Below are positions 31,771 through 41,737 of a stretch of 64,000 nucleotides of DNA, piece after piece. The notes under the pieces are model-generated. The model had not been told where the DNA came from. It ran no database searches and saw only the letters and a list, made by a program, of their open reading frames with translations. This stretch comes from Methylotenera_A aquatica (lineage in GTDB: Bacteria; Pseudomonadota; Gammaproteobacteria; Burkholderiales; Methylophilaceae). The position numbers and the translations under genes are program-made. Within the stretch, counting starts at the first letter, position 1; each line of letters opens with the position of its first letter. The stretch lies in NCBI GenBank assembly GCA_965601485.1, contig OZ271846.1:1364001-1428000 (forward strand), read 5' to 3'.

Positions 31771-33366
31771 GTGTTAATTAGCAACAACATCACCATGCAA
31801 TTTGGCGCCAAGCCGCTGTTTGAAAACGTTTCCGTCAAGTTTGGCGATGGCAATCGGTATGGCCTAATTGGCGCCAACGGCTGCGGAAAATCCACTTACA
31901 TGAAAATATTGGCGGGTATTTTAGAGCCAACCGCCGGCAATATTTCGCTGGATAATCATGAGCGCATGGCATTTTTGCGTCAAGATCAATTTGCCTATGA
32001 AGACCAACGCGTTTTAGATGTGGTAATGATGGGCCATGAGAAAATGTGGAGCGCCATGCAAGAGCGTGACGCGATTTATGCCAACCTAGAAGCTACTGAA
32101 GACGACTATATGCGCGCCGCCGAGCTAGAAGGCGTATTTGCAGAATTTGACGGCTACACCGCTGAAGCACGCGCGGGTGAGTTGTTATTAGGTGTTGGTA
32201 TTTCTATTGAACAACATACAGGCCCTATGAGCGCTGTCGCACCAGGCTGGAAGTTGCGTGTATTACTGGTGCAAGCACTGTTTGCCAACCCAGACGTGCT
32301 GCTGTTGGATGAGCCGACCAACAACTTGGATATTAATACCATTCGCTGGCTAGAAGATGTGCTGAATAATCGCGATTGCACCATGATTATCATCTCGCAC
32401 GATCGCCACTTTTTAAACCAAGTATGTACGCATACTTGCGATATGGATTATGGCAAGTTAACTGTTTATACAGGTAACTATGACGACTATATGGAAGCTT
32501 CGATTGCTGCTAGAAATCAGCAAGCCAAAGACAATGCCAAAGCCAAACAACAAGTAGCCGATTTACAAGACTTTGTTCGCCGCTTCTCTGCTAATGCATC
32601 TAAAGCCAAGCAAGCGACTAGTCGTGCTAAGCAAATTGATAAAATCAAAATTGAAGTATTTAAACCTTCAAGCCGCCAATATCCGTTTATTCGCTTTGAA
32701 TACGATGAGCGCGAAAAACTGCACCGCAACGCGGTAGAGCTTAAAAAACTGAGTCACGGCTTTGATAAAATCTTATTCAACGATGTAGAGTTGATATTTG
32801 AAGCAGGTGAAAAAGTGGCGATTATTGGTGAGAATGGCATTGGTAAAACCACTTTTTTACGATGCCTAGCGGGCGATTTACAACCGAAACACGGCGAAGT
32901 TAAATGGACTGAAAAGGCTACTATTGGCTACTTTGCGCAAGACCATGAATACGAATTTGAGCGAGGAGAAGATTTGTTTGAATGGATGACGATACAAAGA
33001 GGAGCCAATGACGACGACCAAACGGTGCGCAGTATGCTTGGCCGCTTGCTATTTGGCGGCGAAGATACTAAAAAATCGGTTAAAGTACTTTCAGGTGGCG
33101 AAAAAGGCCGCATGTTGTATGGCAAACTGATGCTGGCCAAAACCAATGTACTATTGATGGATGAGCCTACCAACCATATGGACATGGAATCGATTGAAGC
33201 GCTGAACACCGCCTTAGATAAATACAAAGGTACTCTGTTTTTTGTGAGTCATGACCGCGAATTTGTCAGCTCTATTGCCACGCGTATTTTAGAAATTAAA
33301 GCCGATGGCATTGTGGATTACACCGGCAATTATGAAGATTACTTAGCTAGTCAGGGTGTTCAATAA
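31771..33366 (+). CDS. ybiT: ABC-F family ATPase YbiT
   Basis: 531 residues starting at GTG after TTAAGGTATTACC. Two ABC cassettes with no membrane part: Walker A GANGCGKST and GENGIGKTT; signature regions VAPGWKLRV (the divergent first one, as in E. coli YbiT) and LSGGEKGR; Walker B LLLDEPTNNLD and LLMDEPTNHMD. The interdomain linker (FVRRFSANASKAKQATSRAKQIDKI) is the YbiT/EttA type. ABC-F proteins bind the ribosome E site and act in translation. It ends at a bidirectional terminator shared with typA. Confidence 0.95.
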   Translation: MLISNNITMQFGAKPLFENVSVKFGDGNRYGLIGANGCGKSTYMKILAGILEPTAGNISLDNHERMAFLRQDQFAYEDQRVLDVVMMGHEKMWSAMQERDAIYANLEATEDDYMRAAELEGVFAEFDGYTAEARAGELLLGVGISIEQHTGPMSAVAPGWKLRVLLVQALFANPDVLLLDEPTNNLDINTIRWLEDVLNNRDCTMIIISHDRHFLNQVCTHTCDMDYGKLTVYTGNYDDYMEASIAARNQQAKDNAKAKQQVADLQDFVRRFSANASKAKQATSRAKQIDKIKIEVFKPSSRQYPFIRFEYDEREKLHRNAVELKKLSHGFDKILFNDVELIFEAGEKVAIIGENGIGKTTFLRCLAGDLQPKHGEVKWTEKATIGYFAQDHEYEFERGEDLFEWMTIQRGANDDDQTVRSMLGRLLFGGEDTKKSVKVLSGGEKGRMLYGKLMLAKTNVLLMDEPTNHMDMESIEALNTALDKYKGTLFFVSHDREFVSSIATRILEIKADGIVDYTGNYEDYLASQGVQ

Positions 33367-33397
33367 CTATCTGATTTTAAAAAAATTAGCACTCAAT

Positions 33398-33425
33398 AAA
33401 AAAGCCAGCTTAAGCTGGCTTTTTT
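33398..33425. terminator. Bidirectional terminator between ybiT and typA
   Basis: AAAAAAGCCAGCTT and AAGCTGGCTTTTTT form a perfect 14-base-pair inverted repeat placed between the two convergent stops, with T-runs in both directions. Confidence 0.9.
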
Positions 33426-33438
33426 ACACTCTAAGCAA

Positions 33439-35253
33439 CTAATCTTTCATTGAACGTTTTCGCTCATGTTCAAGTAAGTAACGTTTACGGATACGAATCG
33501 TTTTTGGAGTGATTTCCACTAACTCATCATCATCGATAAACTCAACGGCTGATTCTAATGTTAATGCAATTGGTGTAATCAAACGCACCGCTTCATCAGT
33601 TCCTGATGAGCGCACGTTGGTTAATTGTTTTCCTTTAATCGGGTTCACGATCAAATCGTTATCGCGACTATGAATACCGATCACCATACCTTCGTATAAT
33701 TTATCACCTGGAACCGCAAACATTTTGCCGCGATCTTGTAATTTCCAAAGCGCATAAGCAACTGCTTCGCCGTGTTCTGATGAAATTAAAACACCGTTAC
33801 GACGACCTGGCATATCAGCTTTTACTGGTGCGTATTCATCAAAAATATGCGCCATTAAGCCTGTACCGCGAGTTAATGTTAAAAACTCACCTTGGAAACC
33901 AATCAAGCCACGTGCTGGAATTCTATATTCTAAGCGCGTGCGACCATTGCCGTCCGATTCCATATTGATCATATCACCACGGCGGCGGCCAAGTTCTTCC
34001 ATCACCGCACCTTGGTTATCATCTTCTAAGTCCACCGTTAAAATTTCATATGGCTCACATTTTTCGCCATTAATTTCGCGGAAAACTACTTTTGGCTTAC
34101 CTACAGCCATTTCAAAACCTTCGCGACGCATATTTTCTAATAAAATTGTCAAGTGCAATTCGCCACGGCCAGAAACACGGAAGATATCCGCATCGGCTGT
34201 TTCCTCTACGCGCAAAGCGACGTTTACTAAAAGCTCTTTCGTTAAACGGTCACGAATTTGACGTGAAGTGACAAATTTGCCTTCGGTACCAGCTAACGGT
34301 GATGTGTTCACCATAAAGTCCATCGTCAACGTTGGCTCATCCACACCTAAATGCGGCAATCCTTTTGGATTTTCACGGTCACAAATGGTGAAGCCAATAC
34401 CAATATCATCTAAACCAGAAATAATAACAATGTCACCTGCTTCTGCTTCTTCAACTGGCACGCGTTCTAAGCCTTTAAAACCAAGCACTTGGTTGATTTT
34501 ACCTGTAGCAATTTGTTTGTCTTCGTTCATAATTGTCACAGCTTGACCTGTTTTGATTTTGCCGTTAGTCACACGACCAACTCCTAGGCGACCCGTGTAA
34601 GTAGAGTAATCTAAAGCTGAAATTTGCATTTGCAATGGTGAAGCAGAGTCACCAGCTGGTGGCGCCACATGGCTGATAATGGTTTCAAACAGCGCGCGCA
34701 TATTATCCGATGGTGTTTTCATATCTAACATGGCATAGCCATTTAAAGCTGATGCGTAAACAACTGGAAAGTCTAGTTGCTCATCAGTTGCACCCAAATT
34801 AGCAAACAAATCAAAGGTATGGTTAATTACCCAATCGGTACGAGCACCTGGACGGTCTACTTTATTAATCACTACGATTGGTTTTAAACCAAGCGCTAAA
34901 GCCTTTTTAGTCACAAAACGCGTTTGCGGCATAGGTCCTTCAACGGCATCCACTAGCAAAACAACGCCATCCACCATACCCAACACACGCTCTACTTCGC
35001 CACCGAAGTCGGCATGGCCTGGCGTATCCACAATATTAATGTGTGTTCCTTCGTAAACCAAGGCTGTATTCTTAGCCAAAATAGTGATACCACGTTCTTT
35101 TTCAAGATCGTTACTATCCATCACACGCTCTACTACGGCGTGGTGAGAAGCAAACGTGCCAGCTTGTTGTAAAAGTTTATCAACCATGGTGGTTTTACCA
35201 TGGTCAACGTGGGCGATAATTGCGACGTTGCGCAAATTGCGAGGAATGCTCAT
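33439..35253 (-). CDS. typA: Translational GTPase TypA/BipA
   Basis: 604 residues, normal length. The GTPase domain has G1 AHVDHGKTT, the switch region RGITILAKN, DTPGHADFGGEVER and NKVDRPGAR; EF-G-like domains II, III and V follow, and the BipA-specific C-terminal domain (residues about 480-604) with GMVIGIHSRDNDLIVNP. It binds the ribosome and supports 50S assembly and stress or cold growth. It is read away from the helicase gene; 394 bases separate them. Confidence 0.97.
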   Translation of the reverse strand: MSIPRNLRNVAIIAHVDHGKTTMVDKLLQQAGTFASHHAVVERVMDSNDLEKERGITILAKNTALVYEGTHINIVDTPGHADFGGEVERVLGMVDGVVLLVDAVEGPMPQTRFVTKKALALGLKPIVVINKVDRPGARTDWVINHTFDLFANLGATDEQLDFPVVYASALNGYAMLDMKTPSDNMRALFETIISHVAPPAGDSASPLQMQISALDYSTYTGRLGVGRVTNGKIKTGQAVTIMNEDKQIATGKINQVLGFKGLERVPVEEAEAGDIVIISGLDDIGIGFTICDRENPKGLPHLGVDEPTLTMDFMVNTSPLAGTEGKFVTSRQIRDRLTKELLVNVALRVEETADADIFRVSGRGELHLTILLENMRREGFEMAVGKPKVVFREINGEKCEPYEILTVDLEDDNQGAVMEELGRRRGDMINMESDGNGRTRLEYRIPARGLIGFQGEFLTLTRGTGLMAHIFDEYAPVKADMPGRRNGVLISSEHGEAVAYALWKLQDRGKMFAVPGDKLYEGMVIGIHSRDNDLIVNPIKGKQLTNVRSSGTDEAVRLITPIALTLESAVEFIDDDELVEITPKTIRIRKRYLLEHERKRSMKD

Positions 35254-35333
35254 TATTAACTGCCATAGGTTTGAAAGTGCGCGATTTTACCACACAAAAG
35301 ATGACAATCTGACTGTATATCAGTAATAAACCT

Positions 35334-35361
35334 TTGACAAAGTAATATAAATGCTTATAAT
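35334..35361 (+). promoter_or_regulatory. Consensus sigma-70 promoter of the first DEAD-box helicase gene
   Basis: TTGACA (35334-35339), 16-base spacer, TATAAT (35356-35361), both hexamers perfect. Transcription should start near 35368, leaving a leader of about 280 bases before the start codon at 35648. Confidence 0.85.
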
Positions 35362-35367
35362 GCGCGT

Positions 35368-35647
35368 AACTTAAAGCTAAGATATTAATAAATAGTTTAG
35401 TAATACTTAGTTTTATATTCATTGCCCTGACCCATTGTTGCTCGTGAAATGTTGTAGCAACTATTCTTTAGATTCTTTGATTTAAAGCAATCTATCTTTT
35501 ACTGGTTAGCGGCTATGCCCGTGCGCTGGTAAAAGCATTCTTAAAAATATATGCTTTTCGCGTTTAGTGTTGATACTTAGTTTAGATAAGTCAGCATTAA
35601 TGTGATTGCTTGCGCCCTTTTTGTACTTATTAGAAAGGGACTTTACT
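35368..35647 (+). promoter_or_regulatory. Long structured 5' leader of the helicase mRNA
   Basis: About 280 bases without a gene. Several inverted repeats are visible: GTTGCT...AGCAAC (about 35437-35461), TTTTAC...GTAAAA (about 35498-35538) and AAAAGCAT...ATGCTTTT (about 35533-35558). Long leaders of this kind control cold-shock and helicase genes in other bacteria; here the role is inferred. Confidence 0.5.
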
Positions 35648-37543
35648 TTGTCTTTTGATTCATTAAATCTACACCCAACCATTTTACGAGCCGTGCTTGA
35701 AGCAGGCTATGACACACCAACTGCTGTTCAAGCACAAGCGATTCCTCCAGCCTTGGAAGGCCGCGATATCATGGCTTCGGCACAAACTGGTACAGGCAAA
35801 ACAGCAGCGTTTACATTGCCAGCACTTAACTTATTAGCCACACCGCATGCACTTAGCAGCCGTGGCCCACGCATTTTAGTATTAACCCCAACACGCGAAT
35901 TAGCGGCACAAGTCAATGAAGCAGCGCGTAAATACGGTAAGTATATCCGTGCTCGCACAGTGAGTATTGTGGGGGGCATGCCATACCCATTACAGAACAA
36001 ATTACTTTCACAACCACTGGATATTTTAGTAGCCACACCCGGCCGCTTTATTGACCATATGGAACGCGGCCGTATTGATTTAAGCCGTTTGCAAATGTTG
36101 GTATTAGATGAAGCAGACCGTATGTTGGACATGGGCTTTATGCCAGATGTAGAACGTATTTGTGAGGCATTGCCTAAAGAGCGTCAAACATTGTTATTCT
36201 CAGCCACATTAGATGGCATCATGCATATCGGCAAACAATTCTTAAATAACCCAATCACGCTTCAAGTGGCAGGCCAAAAAGAAAAACACGCTAATATTGA
36301 GCAACGTTTACACTTTGTAGATGACATGACACACAAAAACAAATTGCTTGAACATTTGTTGATTGCACCAGACATGAACCAAGCGATTATTTTCACCAGC
36401 ACTAAGCGTCATGCGGATGTATTGGCTGAAGATTTATATGCCGCTGGCCATAGAACAGCCGCTTTGCATGGTGATATGACACAAGGCGCGCGTAACCGAA
36501 CGCTAACTAAATTGCGTCAAGGTGACATAAAAGTATTAGTAGCAACTGATGTTGCTGCGCGCGGAATTGATGTGCAAGGTATTTCACATGTAATTAATTA
36601 CGATTTGCCAAAATTTGCCGAAGATTATGTACACCGTATTGGTCGTACTGGTCGCGCCAACAATAAAGGTATCGCTATTTCATTTGCATCTAATATGGAC
36701 CGACATTTATTGCGCAAAATTGAGCAATATACAGGTCAAAAATTAGATGCGGCTGTCATTGAAGGTTTTGAACCAAAACGCGCGATTAAAACAGAGGCTT
36801 CTTCATCTGGTAGACGCGGCGGTAATAATGAGCGTGGTGGTTATGGCGCAGGCCGTAATGAGCGCTCTGCACACAAGCCAGGCGACCGTGGTGGTTACCA
36901 ATCTCGTGATAATAACCGTGGCACATTTGGTGACCGCGTCATGGGCGAAAAACCAGCTGGCGAAAAAAATTATGGAGCACGATCTGGCGGTTTTAACGAC
37001 CGTAATAAAGAGCGTACACATGATGATGCACGCCCTGCTCGCTCGTTTGGTGACCGTCCATCTTTCGGAGATCGCCCTTCATTCGGTGATAAACCAGCAT
37101 TTTCAAACTCAGAGCGCCCAGCGCGTAATGCGGATCGTTTTGCTAATGAAAACCGTGCAGCAACTTCACGTGAAGTCGATGGCAATAGCCGTAGTTATAC
37201 TAAAGACACCGATATGCAATTCGCACGCGAATTAAGTAAAGGTTTTGGTGGTAAATCAGGAGACAGAATAAGTGCTCATAGAACTAGTGCAACAAGTTCA
37301 ACTGAAAACAGGCCATTTGCACGGAAACCAGAAGGCAGCTTTGGTGATAGGCCAAATCGCAGCGATTCAGGCCGCAGTGAAGGTTCTCGCTCGGCTCCGC
37401 GTGGTGATGCAGCACGAGGCGCAGCGCCAAGAAGCAACACTACTGAAAAATTCGGCAATCCACGTCCACGTCCAACAGGTGATCGTCCCGCGCGCTCGAA
37501 TGGCGGAGATGCTGCACCGCGTCGTCCGCGTAGTTTTGTATAA
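35648..37543 (+). CDS. rhlE: DEAD-box RNA helicase, RhlE type, with long RGG-like tail
   Basis: 631 residues from TTG 35648, which follows AGAAAGGGACTTTAC; an upstream in-frame TTG at 35606 is less likely since SFDSLNLHPTILRAVLEAGYDTPTAVQAQAIP is the normal start. Motifs: Q motif, ASAQTGTGKT, PTRELA, VLDEADRMLDMG, SAT, and HRIGRTGRANN. After about residue 385 comes a 245-residue low-complexity tail rich in Gly, Arg, Ser and Asp (SFGDRPSFGDRPSFGDK and similar), likely disordered and RNA-binding. It unwinds RNA structure, for example in ribosome assembly or decay. The next helicase gene follows after 14 bases. Confidence 0.9.
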   Translation: MSFDSLNLHPTILRAVLEAGYDTPTAVQAQAIPPALEGRDIMASAQTGTGKTAAFTLPALNLLATPHALSSRGPRILVLTPTRELAAQVNEAARKYGKYIRARTVSIVGGMPYPLQNKLLSQPLDILVATPGRFIDHMERGRIDLSRLQMLVLDEADRMLDMGFMPDVERICEALPKERQTLLFSATLDGIMHIGKQFLNNPITLQVAGQKEKHANIEQRLHFVDDMTHKNKLLEHLLIAPDMNQAIIFTSTKRHADVLAEDLYAAGHRTAALHGDMTQGARNRTLTKLRQGDIKVLVATDVAARGIDVQGISHVINYDLPKFAEDYVHRIGRTGRANNKGIAISFASNMDRHLLRKIEQYTGQKLDAAVIEGFEPKRAIKTEASSSGRRGGNNERGGYGAGRNERSAHKPGDRGGYQSRDNNRGTFGDRVMGEKPAGEKNYGARSGGFNDRNKERTHDDARPARSFGDRPSFGDRPSFGDKPAFSNSERPARNADRFANENRAATSREVDGNSRSYTKDTDMQFARELSKGFGGKSGDRISAHRTSATSSTENRPFARKPEGSFGDRPNRSDSGRSEGSRSAPRGDAARGAAPRSNTTEKFGNPRPRPTGDRPARSNGGDAAPRRPRSFV

Positions 37544-37557
37544 AGAAATACCGTTAA

Positions 37558-38958
37558 ATGGATACAACCACTGATACTGTATTATTTGATGCATTAGGTC
37601 TTGCTGCACCGCTGTTAAAAGCAGTGCAAGAGACTGGTTACACAACGCCCACTCCCATTCAAGCTAAAGCCATCCCCTTGGCTTTGCAAGGCATGGATTT
37701 AATGGCTGGCGCGCAAACAGGTACAGGTAAAACGGCAGCCTTTGCGTTGCCGATTTTGCAAAAACTATTACCTTTTGCGAGCAGCAGTACTTCACCTGCA
37801 AAACATCCTATACGTGCATTGGTGTTGACACCAACACGCGAATTAGCGATTCAGGTAGAAGAAAGCATTAAGATTTACGCTAAACACACCCCACTAAAAA
37901 GCTTAGTGGTTTTTGGTGGCGTAGATATTAAAACGCAAACACCACATTTAAAAACAGGTATCGAAATTTTGGTGGCAACGCCAGGTCGTCTGCTTGATCA
38001 TGTAGAGCAAAAAACGCTTAATTTAGGTCAAGTGCAAATATTAGTTTTAGATGAGGCCGACAGAATGTTGGACATGGGCTTTATGCCTGATTTAAAACGT
38101 ATATTGGCCTTGTTGCCAAAACAGCGCCAAAATTTAATGTTTTCTGCCACGTTTTCAAATGAGATTAAAAAATTAGCCGATGACTTTTTAACCAACCCAA
38201 CACTAATTGAAGTGGCGCGTAGCAACGCCACTAATGACAATGTCACGCAAAAAGTTTATGTGGTCGCACAAACTAATAAGCAAGCTTTATTGACGCAATT
38301 GCTAAGCGAGTCTGACAGCCAGCAAGTCATTATTTTTACTAAAACCAAAATTACCGCCAGCAAATTAAGCCGCGCTTTACAAAAAGAAGGTATCGCCGCT
38401 GACGCGATTCATGGCGATAAAAGCCAAAAAGAGCGTATTGAAGCATTAGATGCATTTAAAGCAGGTAAAATTACGGCACTAGTGGCAACCGATGTGGCAG
38501 CACGCGGCTTAGATATTAGTGATTTGCCGATGGTGATTAACTATGAAATACCAAGCGCACCAGAAGATTATGTGCACCGTATTGGTCGTACAGGCCGCGC
38601 AGGTGCAAGTGGTGTTGCCATTTCATTGGTATGCGAGGAAGAAGAAAAGTATTTAGCCGAAATTGAAAAATTGATTAAACGCAGCATTACACGCGAAACA
38701 ATTGAGTTTAAAAATACCGCTAAAAAAGCAGCAAAATCTGCGTATACTGAAGATCATAATAGTCAAAATGCTAATGAGTCATTAAGCTCAAACAGGCAAG
38801 CCACAAAGTCACGTCAGTATGTGCGCAAGCCTTCTTGCGACCCGTGGTTTGATAAGCCTTATGAGCCTTCTGTAGCTGTGGCAAAACCACAATACAATAC
38901 GTCTAGTTCTAATAAAGCACCGGTAGCAGCTTTATTAGGCGGCTTGCGCGCCAAATAG
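37558..38958 (+). CDS. DEAD-box RNA helicase, RhlE type
   Basis: 466 residues. All helicase motifs are present: GYTTPTPIQAKAIPLAL, AGAQTGTGKTAAF, LTPTRELAIQ, LDEADRMLDMGFMPD, SATFS, VATDVAARGLD and HRIGRTGRAGASG, with a short basic tail. It lies 14 bases behind the first helicase gene, so they form a tandem unit; the two proteins are related but distinct, an old duplication. It ends at a bidirectional terminator. Confidence 0.92.
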   Translation: MDTTTDTVLFDALGLAAPLLKAVQETGYTTPTPIQAKAIPLALQGMDLMAGAQTGTGKTAAFALPILQKLLPFASSSTSPAKHPIRALVLTPTRELAIQVEESIKIYAKHTPLKSLVVFGGVDIKTQTPHLKTGIEILVATPGRLLDHVEQKTLNLGQVQILVLDEADRMLDMGFMPDLKRILALLPKQRQNLMFSATFSNEIKKLADDFLTNPTLIEVARSNATNDNVTQKVYVVAQTNKQALLTQLLSESDSQQVIIFTKTKITASKLSRALQKEGIAADAIHGDKSQKERIEALDAFKAGKITALVATDVAARGLDISDLPMVINYEIPSAPEDYVHRIGRTGRAGASGVAISLVCEEEEKYLAEIEKLIKRSITRETIEFKNTAKKAAKSAYTEDHNSQNANESLSSNRQATKSRQYVRKPSCDPWFDKPYEPSVAVAKPQYNTSSSNKAPVAALLGGLRAK

Positions 38959-38984
38959 AACTGCTATTTAGCTAGAACCAAAAC

Positions 38985-39020
38985 TGGCTTAAAAAAGCCC
39001 GCTTACGCTTTTTTAAGCCA
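38985..39020. terminator. Bidirectional terminator overlapping the end of the next gene
   Basis: Perfect 14-base-pair stem TGGCTTAAAAAAGC (38985-38998) / GCTTTTTTAAGCCA (39007-39020). The right arm lies inside the last codons (Trp-Leu-Lys-Lys-Ala) of the minus-strand gene at 39003. Confidence 0.85.
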
Positions 39021-41144
39021 AGCTTGCATTTCTTTAACTTCTAATGGTAGCGAGTAAAAGTAGCCTTGCACATTTTTACAGCCGCTGGCGGATAAAATAT
39101 CGGCCTGTTGGAGGTTTTCAACACCCTGGCCAACTAGATTAAGGCCAAGCGCATCACCCAGCGCAACAACCGCTTTAACAATTACCCGATCTTCCTCGCT
39201 AAAAACCAAGCCACCTATGAACGACCGATCAATTTTAACTTCATCAACCGCCCAGCGTTTTAGATCCAGTAGCGATGAATGACCCACTCCAAAATCATCG
39301 AGTGAAATTCTGAAACCAGCCTCTTTAATTAAGCGCATATTATTTTTCACTACATCCGCCTCTTCTAGCAGCGCGTATTCCACAATCTCAATACACAACA
39401 TACTGGGCGAAATATCATACTTGGCAGGTATATTAGTGAGCGTTTTAATCAAGCTTTCTGAACGCAAATGTCTAGCCGAAATATTGATAGAAACACGCGG
39501 CACATCATATTTCTTATTTTTCCAAGCCCGTATTTGCTTACAGGCAGCTTCAAGCACCCACTCACCAATTTGAATAATCAAAGACGATTGCTCGGCGATT
39601 TTAATAAATTCTAAAGGCGGAATTAAACCCCGCTCAGGATGACGCCAGCGAATAAGCGCTTCAATACCAACAAGGCTATTATCTGTGTTTTCTACTTGCG
39701 GCTGATACACAATAAAAAACTGATTATCTTTTAACGCATGGCGTATGCCATGCTCCATTTCCAACCATTGATGCGCACTAAAATTTAAGCTTGTTGTGTA
39801 AAATTCAAAATCGTTGCGACCATTTTGCTTGGCGCGATACATGGCTAAATCGGCATATGCCAGCAATGTTTGAGTATCGACTGTATCATCTGGATAAACA
39901 CTGACGCCTATACTCACGGTGCAATAAACACGTTGTTTATCAATCTCAAACGGTACTGCAAAAGCAGCAATAATATCGCGTACCAAGCGGTGACCATCTT
40001 GTGGTGACGCACCTTCCATAATCATGACAAACTCATCCCCACCCAGCCTGCACAATACATCGGTAGCGCGCACACTCTCTCTAATGCACTTGGTTGCCAT
40101 CACCAGCAACTGATCGCCTGCTTCATGCCCAAGTGTATCGTTAACCATTTTAAAATGGTCTAAGTCAAAATATAATAATAAAATCTGACTTCCATCGCGC
40201 ACCGCTTTTGCAACAGAATGCTCTAAACGCTGCCGAAACATACTGCGATTGGGTAAGCCAGTTAACTCATCATGTGAAGCTAAAAACTCTACTTTACGAT
40301 TTAAAACAATGGTTTCACTGACATCACAACCAACGCCACGGTAGCCAATAAAATTTCCGTTATTGGCAAAAATAGGCTTACCAGAAACACGTAAATAAAC
40401 CAGCTTGCCAGCTTCATCGGTGAAGTGCACCACATAATCAGCAAAGCGTTTATGTGTTTGCAAAGTTTTAAGCATTTCGTTTGAGCTATGACTATAACAA
40501 GCTTCAGCCAAATCAGTCAGGCTATAAAAACTAAAGCCAGCTGACCCGCCTGTTAATAAACTTATCTTGAGGTGTTCGTCGGACTCCCAAAACCAGTCAG
40601 CTGAAGCTTCTGCAAAATCTCTAAAGCGCGCTTCACTTTCAATCAGCTTTTCTTTTTCCTCGCTCAGTTCAATAATTTTTTTATCTAACGTAGAGCGTTC
40701 ACTATCGGCATTCTGCTTATCCAGCTTGAGTGGACCGCCGCGATACAGGCCGCGACTTTTGGGTAAATTGGCAGGCTTATTCGATTTCAAAACAGCCTCC
40801 ACAATATCCAACAACTCAGGCATTAACATTGGCTTGATTAAGAACTTGGTGGCACCAAGCGATAAAGCAAAGCGTTTATCTGTATCAGAAGTGTAAGTGG
40901 CGGTGTAAAAAATAATTGGAATATGTTGCAGACTTTGATTTTGCTTTACTGCGCGGCACAAGCCATAACCATCCATTTCTGGCATTAAGATGTCAGAAAT
41001 AATCAAATCCACAGACTCGATCTGCAGATAAGACAAGGCCTTTAAACCGTTATCAAAACTAGCCACTGTATAGCCTTTTGCTGTAAGCTCTGCCTCTAGT
41101 AATTGCCTAGAGCTTTTATCATCTTCTGCAATTAAAATATTCAC
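39003..41144 (-). CDS. Response regulator with PAS, GGDEF and EAL domains
   Basis: 713 residues. Receiver domain (about 1-120; phospho-acceptor Asp51 in LIISDILMPEMDG, Lys in KFLIKPM), a short coiled linker, a PAS domain (about 170-285), a diguanylate cyclase domain with intact LGGDEF, and an EAL phosphodiesterase domain with IEALIRW, and KIDRSFIGG. It should make and/or break cyclic di-GMP under control of an unknown sensor kinase. Both active motifs look intact. It stands alone; no kinase is adjacent. Confidence 0.93.
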   Translation of the reverse strand: MNILIAEDDKSSRQLLEAELTAKGYTVASFDNGLKALSYLQIESVDLIISDILMPEMDGYGLCRAVKQNQSLQHIPIIFYTATYTSDTDKRFALSLGATKFLIKPMLMPELLDIVEAVLKSNKPANLPKSRGLYRGGPLKLDKQNADSERSTLDKKIIELSEEKEKLIESEARFRDFAEASADWFWESDEHLKISLLTGGSAGFSFYSLTDLAEACYSHSSNEMLKTLQTHKRFADYVVHFTDEAGKLVYLRVSGKPIFANNGNFIGYRGVGCDVSETIVLNRKVEFLASHDELTGLPNRSMFRQRLEHSVAKAVRDGSQILLLYFDLDHFKMVNDTLGHEAGDQLLVMATKCIRESVRATDVLCRLGGDEFVMIMEGASPQDGHRLVRDIIAAFAVPFEIDKQRVYCTVSIGVSVYPDDTVDTQTLLAYADLAMYRAKQNGRNDFEFYTTSLNFSAHQWLEMEHGIRHALKDNQFFIVYQPQVENTDNSLVGIEALIRWRHPERGLIPPLEFIKIAEQSSLIIQIGEWVLEAACKQIRAWKNKKYDVPRVSINISARHLRSESLIKTLTNIPAKYDISPSMLCIEIVEYALLEEADVVKNNMRLIKEAGFRISLDDFGVGHSSLLDLKRWAVDEVKIDRSFIGGLVFSEEDRVIVKAVVALGDALGLNLVGQGVENLQQADILSASGCKNVQGYFYSLPLEVKEMQAWLKKA

Positions 41145-41303
41145 GCATGACCTCTACTTATTATCTTTTTTATTTATTGATTACTTGATCTATTGGTTGA
41201 ATTACCAGCACTGTGAGTATTAATTACGATGATGTAGGTATATTTGCTTTGTTTTTGCTGTTTTTTTTACTGCTATTTGGTAGTTGTTTGGCCAGATGAG
41301 TGG

Positions 41304-41723
41304 CTACTGATTACGCATAAAATCGGCTACTCCGTACAATTGTTCAGCTAGCGCTTGCATCAATTTGTCATCCATTTTTAATTGGTGCATGGCGCTTATC
41401 ATGCAATACATCCATTGGTCACGCGCGCTTTCATCTATGCTAAAAGGTAAATGTCGGCGGCGTAAAAATGGATGCCCGTAGCGCTCAATATAAAGTTGCG
41501 GGCCTCCCGTCCAACCAGTTAAGAACATAAATAGTTTTTCGCGTGAGGCGGTTAAATCAGCAGGATGCATAGCGCGAATTGGCGCCGCTTTTTTATCCGT
41601 ATCCATAATGTCGTAGAAGGTTTCTACTAACTCACGGATAGCAGCAGTGCCTCCTTGTTCGCCACCTAATAAATCGTAAAACGTGGCTTTACTGCTATCT
41701 ACATCTTCTATTTTATTATGCAT
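41304..41723 (-). CDS. Group II truncated haemoglobin
   Basis: 139 residues. Globin features are FYDLLGGEQGGTAAIRELVETFYDIM at the start, LTGWTGGPQLYIERYGHPFLRRRHLPF in the middle with the haem-binding His in GHPFLRRRHLPF, and the distal-site Tyr and Trp near ARDQWMYCM typical of group II (YjbI/GlbO). Such proteins bind O2 or NO and are often linked to stress. It lies 14 bases downstream of purT on the same strand and may be co-transcribed. Confidence 0.9.
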   Translation of the reverse strand: MHNKIEDVDSSKATFYDLLGGEQGGTAAIRELVETFYDIMDTDKKAAPIRAMHPADLTASREKLFMFLTGWTGGPQLYIERYGHPFLRRRHLPFSIDESARDQWMYCMISAMHQLKMDDKLMQALAEQLYGVADFMRNQ

Positions 41724-41737
41724 AATTCAAATAAAAA

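Noticed and set aside
36747..37235. 162-codon second frame in the helicase tail
   Set aside because: A shadow of the repetitive Gly/Arg/Ser-rich coding sequence, with no start signal of its own.
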